Shown: positions 18,864 through 29,299, counted from the first letter of the stretch. The stretch: 64,000 nt of DNA from Sphingomonas sp. Y38-1Y (GCF_032391395.1 NZ_CP135916.1:2573001-2637000), one strand, 5' to 3'. Numbers and translations are program-made. The notes: generated by a model from the sequence alone, not told the origin.

Positions 18864-20174
18864 TCAGCGCGAGGCGACCTGCGGCCCGCGCGCCCAGCTT
18901 GCCACCTGCTCGCCGAGCGCTGCGCGCACGAAGCAGCGGCTGCCCTTGGCGCGGACGGTGCGGCACAGCGCATCGGCATCGCCGCGCGTGTAGCCGCCGA
19001 CCGACAGGCGGTAATAGCTTTCCGACCCCACGGTCGCCGACATGCCGCGCGGCGTCTGCCTGGCGAGTGCGGGCACGGTCCGGCTGAGCCGGCCCCAGGC
19101 ATCGCGCGCGACCCCGGCATTCTCAAACGCACCGAGCTGGACGAAGTAGTTGCCCTGCGCCGGCGCCCGGAACGCGGCCTTGACGGGTGCGGGCGTCGCA
19201 GCGGCGGTGCGGACCTGGCGCATCGGCGAGGCGGGGATCGCCTGAACGATCTCACGACGCTCGGCAAAGACGATGCCGCTCGCGCGCGGTCCCGGCACCG
19301 GCTCGGCCGATGCCACCGGCGTGGCTTCGACGGGCGCTTCGGCGACGACCGGCGCGGGCTCGATCGCCGGCGCGAACGCCTCGACCGGCGTCGGCGCGGA
19401 GGCGACCGCCACCGCTTCGTTGCGGCCGCGCAGCGCGAGCTGCACAGGCATGCCGCCATCGGCGACTGCGGTCACGCCCAAGAGGCTCGCGACCTGATCC
19501 GACTTGCTCGCGGGCCGCGCGAACTGTGCCCATTGCATGATGCGCTGGTCCGCCTCGGCGGGCGGCAGGTCGATCGCGGCGATCGTGCGTGCTTCCTGCC
19601 ACTTGCCGGCCAGCGCCAGCGAGAGCGCGAGATTCTGGCGGACCTTCGAAGTCGCTGCCGGATCGCGTGCGGCCTCGGCCAGCACCGCGACGGCGGCCAT
19701 CGGGTCGCCAGCCAATGCAATCGCGAGGCCGCGATCGGCCGGCTGGATCTCGTTGCCGCTGGCGTCAAGCAGCGCGCGCGCGCCCTGCCAGTCGCCCAGC
19801 GCCACCTTGGCCAGCGCCAGGTTCAGCGCGCTGCGACCATCCTTATCGCCCAGCGCGCGCGCATCCTCGAACGCCTGCGCTGCAGACGCGAAGCGGCCCG
19901 CGACGATGTACGCGCGGCCCAGGAGCGACCGGTGCGCACCATTGTCGGGCGCCAGCAGCACCGCCTGCTCCGCGCGGCCGACCGCCTCGTCGTGGCGGTT
20001 CTGGCGGATCGCCTTCTCGGCGAGCTTCGCCTGCTTGTCGGCGGCGCGCGCCTGTGCGGCGGCGTCGCGGTCACCCGCCATCGCCGCCGAGCTGTGCAGC
20101 GCCATGCCGCCCAGCGTCCCGCCGATCGCGGTCACCGCGGCCATCCCCAATCCGATCCGCTTGCCCCAATGCAT
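18864..20174 (-). CDS. Exported TPR and SPOR-domain protein
   Basis: 436 residues. After a signal-like N-terminus (RIGLGMAAVTAIGGTLGG) come tetratricopeptide-type helices (about 40-200) and an Ala/Pro/Glu-rich linker (about 250-310). A C-terminal SPOR domain (about 340-420) includes NYFVQLGAFENAG and YYRLSVGGYTRGDADALC. SPOR domains bind glycan strands stripped of stem peptides at division sites. It is the last of three minus-strand genes with a ParA and a ribbon-helix-helix protein, 16 bp downstream of the latter. Confidence 0.85.
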   Translation of the reverse strand: MHWGKRIGLGMAAVTAIGGTLGGMALHSSAAMAGDRDAAAQARAADKQAKLAEKAIRQNRHDEAVGRAEQAVLLAPDNGAHRSLLGRAYIVAGRFASAAQAFEDARALGDKDGRSALNLALAKVALGDWQGARALLDASGNEIQPADRGLAIALAGDPMAAVAVLAEAARDPAATSKVRQNLALSLALAGKWQEARTIAAIDLPPAEADQRIMQWAQFARPASKSDQVASLLGVTAVADGGMPVQLALRGRNEAVAVASAPTPVEAFAPAIEPAPVVAEAPVEATPVASAEPVPGPRASGIVFAERREIVQAIPASPMRQVRTAAATPAPVKAAFRAPAQGNYFVQLGAFENAGVARDAWGRLSRTVPALARQTPRGMSATVGSESYYRLSVGGYTRGDADALCRTVRAKGSRCFVRAALGEQVASWARGPQVASR

Positions 20175-20190
20175 CGTAAATCCCCCCGGT

Positions 20191-20694
20191 TCAGCGATTG
20201 CCGTTGCCGGGGCGGAGCTGCGCGGACAGCGCCTCGACCTCGGCCAGTTTGGTCACATATTCGTCGAGTGCCTGCGTCACGATCGCCTGGGCCGAGCGGC
20301 CCTCGATCGCGCTCGCCAGGCGAAGCTTCAGGTGCCGGTCGGCGTCCAGGCGCAGCGTGAACGCCGCCTTGCCCTTGCGCGTCGCCACCGCCGCTCCGAT
20401 CGCGGCAAGCTCGGCGGTCGCAACGACCGGCGGCGCCACTTCACGCGACAGCGCCTCGCGCTGCACGACCACGGCGGGCGTCGGTGCTTCGACCGGCACC
20501 GGCGTTTCGGGCGTCAGCGGCTGGACCGGCGCCGCGGCGCGACCCTCACCCAGGTCGTTCCAGCCCAGATCCTCCAGCGACATGTCGGACCCGACAAAGC
20601 CCTGGGGCCGCATCGCCGGCCGTGCCTGACCCTTGCGGGCGAGCAGGCCGGAGGAAAGCGAGGCGAGCGGTTTGGAGTTGCCGAACATAGCCAT
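20191..20694 (-). CDS. Ribbon-helix-helix-type partner of ParA
   Basis: 167 residues. The N-terminal half is low-complexity and Pro/Val/Ala-rich. The C-terminal part (about 105-150) reads AAFTLRLDADRHLKLRLASA then GRSAQAIVTQALDEYV, a ribbon-helix-helix DNA-binding pattern: a beta strand followed by two helices. ATG 20694 follows the parA stop closely (6 bp). Small RHH proteins act as centromere-binding partners of ParA ATPases on plasmids. The pairing suggests such a role or a positioning role on this chromosome. Confidence 0.75.
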   Translation of the reverse strand: MAMFGNSKPLASLSSGLLARKGQARPAMRPQGFVGSDMSLEDLGWNDLGEGRAAAPVQPLTPETPVPVEAPTPAVVVQREALSREVAPPVVATAELAAIGAAVATRKGKAAFTLRLDADRHLKLRLASAIEGRSAQAIVTQALDEYVTKLAEVEALSAQLRPGNGNR

Positions 20695-20699
20695 GATCC

Positions 20700-21413
20700 T
20701 CAGCTCACCACGCGGCGGCCGAAGCCGGCCATCGGCCGCGCGGCAAAGCTCGCGCCGTTGATGACGGGCGCGGCGAAGACCGTGCGGCGGAAATTCTTCT
20801 CGAGCCGGTCGGAGATGTAGGTCCACAGCGCCTCGACCTCGGCGGCCGAGCGGCTCTTGGCATCGACCTCCATCACCGTGCGCCCGTCGATCATCGACGC
20901 GGCGAAGTCGGTGCGGTGATGGATCGTGATCGGCGCGACGGTGCCATGCTGCGACAGCGCGACCGCCGCCTCGCTGGTGATGCGCGCCTTGGGCGTGGCG
21001 GCGTTGACGACGAAGATCAGCGGCTTGCCCGCGCGGTCGCACAGGTCGACGGTGGCGCCGACGGCGCGCAGGTCGTGCGGGCTCGGCCGCGTCGGGATGA
21101 CGATCAGCTCGGCCACCTGGATCACGCTCTGGATCGCCATGGTGATCGCGGGCGGCGTGTCGATGACCGCCAGCTTGAAGCCCTGCTGGCGCAGCACCTC
21201 CAGATCGGCGGCGAGGCGCGCAACCGTGGTCTGGGCAAAGGCGGGATAGTCCGCCTCGCGCTCGTTCCACCAGTCGGCCAGGCTGCCCTGCGGATCGATG
21301 TCGATCAGAACGACCGGACCCGCGCCGGAGCGCTGCGCCTGCACGGCGAGATGGCCCGACAACGTGGTCTTGCCGGATCCGCCCTTTTGCGACGCCATCG
21401 CCAGAACGCGCAT
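20700..21413 (-). CDS. ParA/MinD-family ATPase
   Basis: 237 residues with the deviant Walker A KGGSGKTT (about 10-17), the Walker A' region VLIDIDPQGSLADWW and VIDTPPA as Walker B. The end contains a distinct segment with FRRTVFAAPVINGASF. It is a ParA-like ATPase rather than the chromosomal parAB pair, because no parB gene follows. Instead an RHH-type protein and a SPOR protein follow it in one operon. Roles in division-site or protein positioning are plausible. Confidence 0.88.
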   Translation of the reverse strand: MRVLAMASQKGGSGKTTLSGHLAVQAQRSGAGPVVLIDIDPQGSLADWWNEREADYPAFAQTTVARLAADLEVLRQQGFKLAVIDTPPAITMAIQSVIQVAELIVIPTRPSPHDLRAVGATVDLCDRAGKPLIFVVNAATPKARITSEAAVALSQHGTVAPITIHHRTDFAASMIDGRTVMEVDAKSRSAAEVEALWTYISDRLEKNFRRTVFAAPVINGASFAARPMAGFGRRVVS

Positions 21414-21585
21414 GTGTTCCCCTGAAATTGCCCGCTATTCCACGGCGGGGATGCCACCGGATGGGATAAGAACGGGTTAACGGGGCGCCGTTTTGGCGGG
21501 ATGGCGCGGGTTAAAGACTAGGAAAGCTTTGCCAACGATGGTTGATGGACGTTATTCATGTGCCGTCCAGGGTGGGGTGTTTTCC

Positions 21586-22593
21586 ATGCGCATGCCGTTG
21601 TTTGTCGCCGCCATGATGTCAGGGGCGATCGCCGTCGCTGCTCCGATCCAGACGCAGGCGCCCGCCGCGGCGGTGAAGACCGGGGTCGATTCCTGGTCGC
21701 GCGGTGAATACAAGAAGGCCGTAGAACTGTGGCGCGGCCCCGCGGTCGCGGGCGACGCCGATGCTCAGTTCAACCTGGGTCAGGCCTACAAGCTCGGCCG
21801 CGGCGTTCCCACCGATCTTGCCATGGCCGAGGAATGGTATCGCAAGGCGGCGCTCCAGGGTCATCGCCAGGCCGAGGACAACTACGGCCTTGCGCTGTTC
21901 CAGAACAACAAGCGGTCCGAAGCGGTGAAGTGGCTGGAGAAGTCCGTCGCCCGCGGCGAACCGCGCACGCAGTTCGTGCTCGGCACGATGCTCTTCAACG
22001 GCGACGTCGTTCAAAAGGACTGGGTTCGCGCCTATGCGCTGATGGTGCGCGCCAACGCGACCGGCCTGCCCCAGGCGGGCGCAACGCTGGCGCAGATGGA
22101 TCGCTATATCGGGCTTCAGGAGCGGCAGCAGGGCCTCGCGCTCGCCCGCCGCTACGAAACCGAAGCGGGCCGTGCGCCGATCGCGGTGGCTGAAGCGGAC
22201 CAGCCGGCACGCGGCACGGTCGCGACAGCCGAGCCTCCGCCCTCGCGCACCACCCCGCCGCCGGCGGCGACCACGCCGCGTCCCGCGCCCGTTCGCGCCG
22301 CGCCTGTCGCGGCAGCGCCGAAGCCGGCTACGCCCAAGCTGACTCCTGCGCCCGCCGCCGCGCGCAAGGACGGCGGCTGGCGCATTCAGCTCGGCGCGTT
22401 CCGCGAGCCCGGCAACGCGCGCGATCAATGGTCGAAGGTCGCCGGCAGCCTCTCCGGCGCGCAACCCTATTATGTAAAGGCGGGCACCGTCACCCGCCTG
22501 CTCGCCGGCCCCTATGGCTCCAGCGCCGAAGCGGCGCGAGCTTGCGCGGTCGCAAAGCGCAGCGGCGTCGCCTGCCTGCCGGTGCGAGGCTGA
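21586..22593 (+). CDS. Exported Sel1-repeat and SPOR-domain protein
   Basis: 335 residues: signal peptide MRMPLFVAAMMSGAIAVAA, Sel1/TPR-like repeats (AQFNLGQAYKLGRGVPTD, then LAMAEEWYRKAALQG) to about 190, a Pro/Ala-rich linker, and a C-terminal SPOR domain (WRIQLGAFREPGNARDQW). ATG 21586 was chosen because the signal peptide begins there, although the frame opens further upstream. It diverges from parA with about 170 bp between starts. Together with the SPOR protein on the other side it makes a SPOR-ParA-SPOR neighbourhood that suggests cell-division or envelope work. Confidence 0.85.
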   Translation: MRMPLFVAAMMSGAIAVAAPIQTQAPAAAVKTGVDSWSRGEYKKAVELWRGPAVAGDADAQFNLGQAYKLGRGVPTDLAMAEEWYRKAALQGHRQAEDNYGLALFQNNKRSEAVKWLEKSVARGEPRTQFVLGTMLFNGDVVQKDWVRAYALMVRANATGLPQAGATLAQMDRYIGLQERQQGLALARRYETEAGRAPIAVAEADQPARGTVATAEPPPSRTTPPPAATTPRPAPVRAAPVAAAPKPATPKLTPAPAAARKDGGWRIQLGAFREPGNARDQWSKVAGSLSGAQPYYVKAGTVTRLLAGPYGSSAEAARACAVAKRSGVACLPVRG

Positions 22594-22596
22594 ACT

Positions 22597-22622
22597 CGTG
22601 CTCCCGCCTGCGCGGGAGCACG
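22597..22622. terminator. Bidirectional hairpin between convergent genes
   Basis: Perfect stem CGTGCTCCCGC / GCGGGAGCACG around CTG, between the stop of the Sel1-SPOR gene (22593) and the stop of serB (22628). Its position between two converging 3' ends suggests a terminator for both. There is no long T-run. Confidence 0.6.
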
Positions 22623-22627
22623 GAGCC

Positions 22628-23509
22628 TCAGCCCTCCACCCACTCCGCGCGCTTGATCCCCTGCGCATAGAGCAGCGCGGTCAGGTCGCCATGATCCACC
22701 CGCGCGCCCGCTGCCGTGGCGACGATCGGCTTGGCGTGGTAAGCCACCCCCAGCCCCGCCGCGCGGATCATCGGCAGGTCGTTGGCGCCGTCGCCCACCG
22801 CCATCGTCTCCGCCAGATCGAGCCCGCGCTCCGCCGCCACCGCTCGCAATGTCGCTTCCTTGGTGGCGGAATCGACGATCGGCCTGGCGACCGCGCCCGT
22901 CAGGCGGCCGTCCTCGATCAACAGCGTGTTCGCGATCACCTGGTCGAAGCCGATCTCCGCGCCGACCGGCTCGGCGAAGCGCGTGAACCCGCCCGAGACC
23001 AGCACCGCATGCCCGCCCCGCGCGCGCATCGTCCGGATCAGCGTCCGCGCGCCCGGCATCAACGTCACCCGCTCCGCCAGGCACCGCTCGATCGCGCTTT
23101 CCTCAAGCCCCTTGAGCAAGGCGACCCGGGCATCGAGCGCCGCGGCAAAGTCGAGCTCGCCGCGCATCGCCCGCTCGGTCACTTCGGCGATCTGCGGCTT
23201 GATCCCGGCATAGTCGGCAAGCTCGTCGATGCATTCGACCGGGATCATCGTCGAATCCATGTCGGCGACGATCAGCCGCTTCTCGCGATGGGCGGCGGGC
23301 TGAACGAAAACGTCGACGCCCTCGAACACGCCCTCGAGCGCCTGACGCGCGGCAGCCATGTCGCCGGTGAACGGGATGTCGGCGGCGATGCAGTCGTCGA
23401 GCCAGACCGCTTCTTCGCACGTCAGGCCTGCGTCGCCGAGACGTGCCAGCGCCGCCAGGAGCATGTCGCTGTCCAGCCAGGTGCCGATCAGCGTTGCGAT
23501 AGCGTCCAT
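22628..23509 (-). CDS. serB: Phosphoserine phosphatase
   Basis: Final step of serine synthesis: phosphoserine to serine. 293 residues with an N-terminal regulatory extension (about 1-75) and a HAD core. Motif I is VADMDSTMI, motif II is LVSGGFT, and [10 protein letters not shown] carries the metal-binding aspartates. Phosphoserine-type specificity is supported by the sequence [11 protein letters not shown] after motif I. ATG 23509 was selected; the frame is open for longer upstream but crosses a repeat. Confidence 0.93.
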   Translation of the reverse strand: MDAIATLIGTWLDSDMLLAALARLGDAGLTCEEAVWLDDCIAADIPFTGDMAAARQALEGVFEGVDVFVQPAAHREKRLIVADMDSTMIPVECIDELADYAGIKPQIAEVTERAMRGELDFAAALDARVALLKGLEESAIERCLAERVTLMPGARTLIRTMRARGGHAVLVSGGFTRFAEPVGAEIGFDQVIANTLLIEDGRLTGAVARPIVDSATKEATLRAVAAERGLDLAETMAVGDGANDLPMIRAAGLGVAYHAKPIVATAAGARVDHGDLTALLYAQGIKRAEWVEG

Positions 23510-23518
23510 TCTTATCCT

Positions 23519-23620
23519 CGTTCGTGCTGAGCCCCTCGACGACGCTCGGGACATGCTTGTCGAAGCACCGCCCTTTCTCCAGAGGAAGAAAGGCCCTTCG
23601 ACAAGCTCAGGGCGAACGGT
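23519..23620. repeat. Inverted repeat between serB and miaA
   Basis: The divergent gap between serB and miaA holds a GTTCGTGCTGAGC-type copy (about 23519-23567) and its inverse, CCTTCGACAAGCTCAGGGCG, at about 23594-23613. It is the same family as 10724-10807. Promoters for both genes must lie in or next to it. Confidence 0.6.
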
Positions 23621-23627
23621 GGGGACG

Positions 23628-24545
23628 ATGACCGGCAATCCCAAGCTCGCGCTCATTGCAGGGCCCACGGCCAGCGGCAAGTCCGCGCTCGCGATCGCGC
23701 TGGCGAGGGCATCGAACGGCACCGTCATCAACGCCGATTCCGCACAGGTCTATCGCGACCTGCGCATCCTTTCCGCCCGCCCCTCGCCGGGGGAGGAGGC
23801 GCAGGCGCCGCATCGCCTGTTCGGCTATATCGACGGTGCCGAGAGTTGCTCCGCCGCCCGCTGGGCCGCCGATGCGCGGACGGAGATAGACGCGGCGCAC
23901 GCTGACGGACGCGTGCCGATCCTCGTCGGCGGCACCGGGCTTTATCTGCGCACGCTGCTCGACGGCATCGCGCCGGTGCCGCCGATCGACCCGGCGATCC
24001 GCGCCGAGGTTCGCGCGCTGCCCGTCGCCGAGGCTCACGCCGCGCTCAGCCGAGAGGACCCGGAGGCGGCCGCCCGCCTCGCTGCGGCCGATACAACCCG
24101 CGTCGCCCGCGCTTTGGAGGTCGTTCGCTCGACCGGGTGCCCGCTCTGGCGGTGGCAGGCGGCGCGAGAGGGCGGCATCGCCGAGCGGGTCACGCTTCGC
24201 CCGCTCATCCTGCTGCCCGATCGCGAGTGGCTGTTCGCGCGCTGCGATGCCCGTCTGGCGACGATGTTCGAGGACGGCGGTGTCGAGGAAGTTCGAGCGC
24301 TTCTCGCCCGCGACGACCTGTCCGCGGACGCGCCGATCCGCCGCGCGATCGGCGTGCCCGAGATCGCCGCCTGGTTGGCCGGCGAGACGGATCGCGACAC
24401 CGCGCTGGAGCGCGCGCGGCTGGCGACTCGCCAATATGCCAAGCGCCAGTTCACCTGGTTCAGGAACCAGCCGCCGGCAGATTGGCCTCGCGCAGCAGGG
24501 ATGCCGACACCTAATTTGTTAGATTATTTCTCATTTGATGGTTGA
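23628..24545 (+). CDS. miaA: tRNA dimethylallyltransferase
   Basis: Adds dimethylallyl to adenosine 37 of tRNAs reading UNN codons. 305 residues with P-loop [44 protein letters not shown] and the C-terminal [17 protein letters not shown] 23628 begins [19 protein letters not shown]; upstream frame is repeat-derived. The next gene, ilvB, follows after about 77 bp. Confidence 0.95.
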   Translation: MTGNPKLALIAGPTASGKSALAIALARASNGTVINADSAQVYRDLRILSARPSPGEEAQAPHRLFGYIDGAESCSAARWAADARTEIDAAHADGRVPILVGGTGLYLRTLLDGIAPVPPIDPAIRAEVRALPVAEAHAALSREDPEAAARLAAADTTRVARALEVVRSTGCPLWRWQAAREGGIAERVTLRPLILLPDREWLFARCDARLATMFEDGGVEEVRALLARDDLSADAPIRRAIGVPEIAAWLAGETDRDTALERARLATRQYAKRQFTWFRNQPPADWPRAAGMPTPNLLDYFSFDG

Positions 24546-24622
24546 CGCGTATTTTTCATGCGGCTAGCAGCGCCGCTCCCGCGATGCTATCGCGGCGCAG
24601 CATATTGGAAGGAGCAAGGGCC

Positions 24623-26386
24623 GTGACCGAGAAGAGTGGAGCCGATATCCTTGTCGAGGCGCTGACCGACCTCGGCGTGGAAGTCGTCTTCGGCTATCCG
24701 GGCGGGGCGGTGCTTCCGATTTACGACGCGCTGTTCAAGAACGGCCGCGCGAAGGGCGAGCGCGCCATCCGCCACATCCTCGTGCGGCATGAGCAAGCCG
24801 CGACCCACGCCGCGGAGGGGTATGCGCGCGCCACGGGCAAGCCCGGCGTGGTGCTCGTGACGTCAGGACCCGGCGCGACCAACGCCGTCACCGGCATCAC
24901 CGACGCGCTGCTCGACTCGATCCCGATGGTCGTCATCACCGGTCAGGTGCCGACGACGCTGATCGGCTCCGACGCGTTCCAGGAGGCCGACACCGTCGGC
25001 ATCACGCGCCACTGCACCAAGCACAACTACCTGGTGAAGGACCCCGCGCGGCTGGGCGACGTAGTGCATGAGGCGTTCCACATCGCCACCTCCGGCCGCC
25101 CCGGCCCGGTGGTGATCGACATTCCCAAAGACGTGCAGGTCGCGACCGCCAAGTATCGCAAGCCCGGCCCGATCCAGCACAAGACCTATCGCCCGCAGGT
25201 GAAGGCCGAGCGTTCGCTGATCGAGGCGGCGGTGGACATGATCGCCGCGGCAGAGCGACCGATCCTCTACACCGGCGGCGGCATCATCAATGCGGGGCCG
25301 GGCGCGTCGCAGATGCTGCGCGAACTCGCCCGCATCACCGGCGCGCCCGTCACCTCGACGCTGATGGGCTTGGGCGCCCTTCCCGCCTCCAGCCCGCAAT
25401 GGCTGGGGATGCTGGGGATGCACGGCACGTACGAGGCCAATCACGCGATGAACCAGGCCGACCTGGTCGTCGCGATCGGCGCGCGCTTCGACGATCGCGT
25501 GACCGGCCGCCTCGATGCGTTCGCGCCCAACAGCCGCAAGATCCACATCGACATCGACCGGTCGAGCATCAACAAGATCGTCCGCGTCGACCTGTCGATC
25601 GTCGCCGATGCCGGCCGCGCGCTGGAGGACATGGTGCATGTCTGGAAGGCGCGTCAGTATGCCAAGCCCGACCTGTCCGAATGGTGGCGGCGCATCGACG
25701 GCTGGCGCGCGGTCCGCTGCCTCGACTTTCCCGAGAATGGCGAAGCGATCATGCCGCAGCGCGCCGTCCGCGCGCTCTATGAAGCGACGAAGCATCGCGC
25801 GCCGATCATCACGACCGAGGTCGGCCAGCACCAGATGTGGGCTGCTCAGCATTTCGGGTTCGAGGCGCCGAACAAATGGCTGACCTCCGGCGGGCTCGGC
25901 ACGATGGGCTATGGCCTGCCCGCCGCGATCGGCGCGCAGATCGGCAATCCGGGCGCGCTCGTCATCGACATCGCCGGCGAAGCGTCGATCCAGATGAACA
26001 TCCAGGAGCTGGCGACCGCGACCCAGTACCGGCTGCCGGTCAAGATCTTCATCCTCAACAACGAATATATGGGGATGGTCCGCCAGTGGCAGGAGCTCAC
26101 CTATGAGAGCCGCTATGCCGAAAGCTATTCGGACAGCCTGCCCGACTTCGTGAAGCTGGGCGAAGCCTATGGCTGGAAGGGGATCCGGATCGAGCGGCCC
26201 GATCAGCTCGACGCCGGGATCGCCGAGATGCTCGCGCATGACGGCCCCGTGATCGTCGACTGCATGGTGGCAAAGCTCGCCAACTGCTTTCCGATGATCC
26301 CGTCGGGTGCGGCGCACACCGACATGATCCTCCAGGCCAACGAAGTGTCGGGCACCATGGACGACGAGGCCAAGGCGCTGGTTTGA
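24623..26386 (+). CDS. ilvB: Acetolactate synthase, large subunit
   Basis: Thiamine-diphosphate enzyme making acetolactate or acetohydroxybutyrate for valine, leucine and isoleucine. 587 residues with VFGYPGGAVLPIYDAL, RHEQAATHAAEGYARATG (catalytic Glu) and the ThDP-binding C-terminal domain with AGEASIQMNIQELATATQY and NNEYMGMVRQWQ. The start is GTG at 24623 behind AAGGAG (24609-24614). A longer frame beginning at 24542 lacks such a site and homology. It is the first gene of the ilvB-ilvN-ilvC group. Confidence 0.95.
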   Translation: MTEKSGADILVEALTDLGVEVVFGYPGGAVLPIYDALFKNGRAKGERAIRHILVRHEQAATHAAEGYARATGKPGVVLVTSGPGATNAVTGITDALLDSIPMVVITGQVPTTLIGSDAFQEADTVGITRHCTKHNYLVKDPARLGDVVHEAFHIATSGRPGPVVIDIPKDVQVATAKYRKPGPIQHKTYRPQVKAERSLIEAAVDMIAAAERPILYTGGGIINAGPGASQMLRELARITGAPVTSTLMGLGALPASSPQWLGMLGMHGTYEANHAMNQADLVVAIGARFDDRVTGRLDAFAPNSRKIHIDIDRSSINKIVRVDLSIVADAGRALEDMVHVWKARQYAKPDLSEWWRRIDGWRAVRCLDFPENGEAIMPQRAVRALYEATKHRAPIITTEVGQHQMWAAQHFGFEAPNKWLTSGGLGTMGYGLPAAIGAQIGNPGALVIDIAGEASIQMNIQELATATQYRLPVKIFILNNEYMGMVRQWQELTYESRYAESYSDSLPDFVKLGEAYGWKGIRIERPDQLDAGIAEMLAHDGPVIVDCMVAKLANCFPMIPSGAAHTDMILQANEVSGTMDDEAKALV

Positions 26387-26394
26387 TCGACTTC

Positions 26395-26493
26395 TCCCCT
26401 CCCGCTTGCGGGAGGGGTCGGGGGTGGGCCTGTTTCTGCGGCACCGCTTCCGACATCCCCACCCCCTGCCCCTCCCGCAAGCGGGAGGGGGGA
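26395..26493. repeat. Inverted repeat pair between ilvB and ilvN
   Basis: CCCCTCCCGCTTGCGGGAGG followed by GGTCGGGGGTGGG (26395-26428) and its inverse (about 26456-26493) form two hairpins that can also pair together. The element lies within the ilvBN operon, so it must be read through. It could affect mRNA stability and the large-to-small subunit ratio. Confidence 0.75.
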
Positions 26494-26501
26494 GTTCGAA
26501 G

Positions 26502-27017
26502 ATGCACATCCGCGAGGAACAACGCGAACGCCACACGCTGGCCGTTCTGGTCGACAACGAACCCGGCATCCTGGCGCGGATCGCCGGGCTGTTCTCGGGC
26601 CGCGGCTACAATATCGAGAGCCTGACCGTGACCGACGTGTCGGAGGACGAGGCGGTCAGCCGCATCACCATCGTCACCTCGGCCAGCCCCACCACGCTGG
26701 AGCAGGTGATCGCCCAGCTCGACCGGCTGGTACCCGTCCACAAGGTCGTCGACCTCACGGCCGCGGGCCCGCATGTCGAGCGCGAACTGGCGCTGGTGAA
26801 GGTCAAGGGCACCGGCGATCACCGGATCGAGGCGCTGCGCCTGGCCGACGTGTACCGCGCCCGCGTCGTCGACGCGACCACGACCAGCTTCGTGTTCGAA
26901 GTCACCGGCGGCACCGAGAAGATCGACAAGTTCGTCGAGCTGATGCGCGAGGTCGGCCTGATCGAGGTCGCGCGCACCGGCATCGTCGCCATCGCCCGCG
27001 GGATCGAGGCGGCCTGA
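26502..27017 (+). CDS. ilvN: Acetolactate synthase, small regulatory subunit
   Basis: 171 residues. An N-terminal ACT domain (HTLAVLVDNEPGILARIAGL, then SGRGYNIESLTV) binds valine for feedback inhibition. A C-terminal ALS small-subunit domain follows, ending VGLIEVARTGIVAIARG. ATG 26502 was selected because it begins MHIREEQRERHTLAV; the upstream frame is repeat sequence. It pairs with ilvB across an intergenic palindrome. Confidence 0.95.
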   Translation: MHIREEQRERHTLAVLVDNEPGILARIAGLFSGRGYNIESLTVTDVSEDEAVSRITIVTSASPTTLEQVIAQLDRLVPVHKVVDLTAAGPHVERELALVKVKGTGDHRIEALRLADVYRARVVDATTTSFVFEVTGGTEKIDKFVELMREVGLIEVARTGIVAIARGIEAA

Positions 27018-27022
27018 TTTGA

Positions 27023-28255
<1,233 letters not shown>

Positions 28256-28259
28256 TCGA

Positions 28260-28301
28260 ACGGCGAACGGTGCGATCGGGAAACGCACCGTTCGCCGTCT
28301 T
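28260..28301 (+). terminator. Terminator after ilvC
   Basis: 15-bp perfect stem ACGGCGAACGGTGCG / CGCACCGTTCGCCGT with a 9-nt loop (28275-28283), followed by CTT. It begins 5 bases after the ilvC stop codon and looks like the rho-independent end of the ilv transcript, though the T-run is short. Confidence 0.8.
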
Positions 28302-28362
28302 GGCGTTTGACTTCCCCGCCCTGCCGGACGACCAACGGCGCGTCCACAAACGGGGAAGTCAC

Positions 28363-28992
28363 ATGCGCAAGACGCTCGCCATTCTCGCCATCGCCATTGC
28401 CGCACCGCTCGCGGCCCAGTCGGCCGCGCCGCAGCTTCCGGGTCAGAAGGATGCGTCGCGCATCACCGGCGGCACCTATCAGGCCGACAGCGGCCACTCG
28501 CTCATCGAGTGGGAAGTCAACCATTTCGGCTTCAACGACTATTTCGGCCTGTTCGGCGACGTCGCCGGCACGCTGGTGTTGGACCCGAAGAACCCCGCCT
28601 CGGCCAAGGTCGACGTGACCATCCCCGTGTCGAAGGTCGTGACCGCCAGCCAGGGCCTGACCTCCCATCTGCTGCGTCCGGGCAAGGACGGCGGCAAGCC
28701 CGACTTCTTCGGCGCCAGCCCCGCCGCGGCGCGCTTCGTATCGCAGCATATCGTCGTGAAGGGCACCGAGGCGACGATCCACGGGAACCTGACGCTCAAC
28801 GGCGTGACCAAGCCGGTCACGGTCGAGGCCGAGTTCGTCGGCGCGGGTGCCAATCCGATGAGCAAGAAGGAAACCGTCGGCTTCCACGGCGAAGCGACGA
28901 TCAAGCGCAGCGACTTCGGCGTGATGGGCGCGCTGCCCGTCGTGTCGGACGAGGTCAGCCTCGACATCACCATAGCCTTCGAAAAGGCGTGA
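28363..28992 (+). CDS. YceI family exported lipid-binding protein
   Basis: 209 residues with a signal peptide (MRKTLAILAIAIAAPLAAQ) and a YceI beta-barrel domain (about 40-207). It contains YQADSGHSLIEWEVNHFGFN, DVTIPVSKVVT and VTVEAEFVGAG. YceI proteins bind polyisoprenoids such as ubiquinone or carotenoid precursors in the periplasm. The gene is monocistronic between a terminator and the cloverleaf repeat element. Confidence 0.9.
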   Translation: MRKTLAILAIAIAAPLAAQSAAPQLPGQKDASRITGGTYQADSGHSLIEWEVNHFGFNDYFGLFGDVAGTLVLDPKNPASAKVDVTIPVSKVVTASQGLTSHLLRPGKDGGKPDFFGASPAAARFVSQHIVVKGTEATIHGNLTLNGVTKPVTVEAEFVGAGANPMSKKETVGFHGEATIKRSDFGVMGALPVVSDEVSLDITIAFEKA

Positions 28993-28999
28993 CCCGGGC

Positions 29000-29299
29000 G
29001 CGCGCCGCGCAGCTTAGGGTCTGTACTCGATCAGCACAGGGTCGTGACGGAGCGGATTTTGGCGCAGGGCTAGGAGCAAGGAGGGAGCGATGCCAAAGCA
29101 TCGTGACCGACGCGCGACGCCGCCCTGCGCCAAAATCCGCCCGCCGCGAAGCGGTCGCCCGTGGAAAACCATCGAGCGTCGTCGCTTGCTTGCGGGTAGC
29201 GCAGCTACCCGGCTGCGCCGTGCTCCTCGTCGATGGTCTTCCACGGGCGATCACGATCCCTGTGCTGATCGAGTACAGACCCTAAGCTGCGCGGCGCGC
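29000..29299. mobile_element. MITE-like cloverleaf inverted-repeat element
   Basis: A 300-bp element without a credible gene. Perfect 42-bp outer arms lie at 29000-29041 and 29258-29299. Inside are two long stems: 29052-29070 with 29122-29140 (19 bp, perfect) and 29156-29174 with 29231-29249 (one mismatch). Each encloses a further hairpin: 29088-29103 (CGATGC/GCATCG) and 29194-29210 (GGGTAGC/GCTACCC). The right arm covers the last 18 bases of the BLUF gene, including its stop codon, and the left arm mirrors them. The form suggests a non-autonomous transposable element or a structured RNA. No transposase is present. Confidence 0.7.

Noticed and set aside
24542..24622. Longer ilvB start at 24542
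   Set aside because: The extra residues are not conserved and lack a ribosome site, while GTG 24623 has AAGGAG 8 bp upstream.
29014..29244. Small open frames within the cloverleaf element
   Set aside because: They follow from the inverted-repeat sequence on both strands and have no start site or homology.
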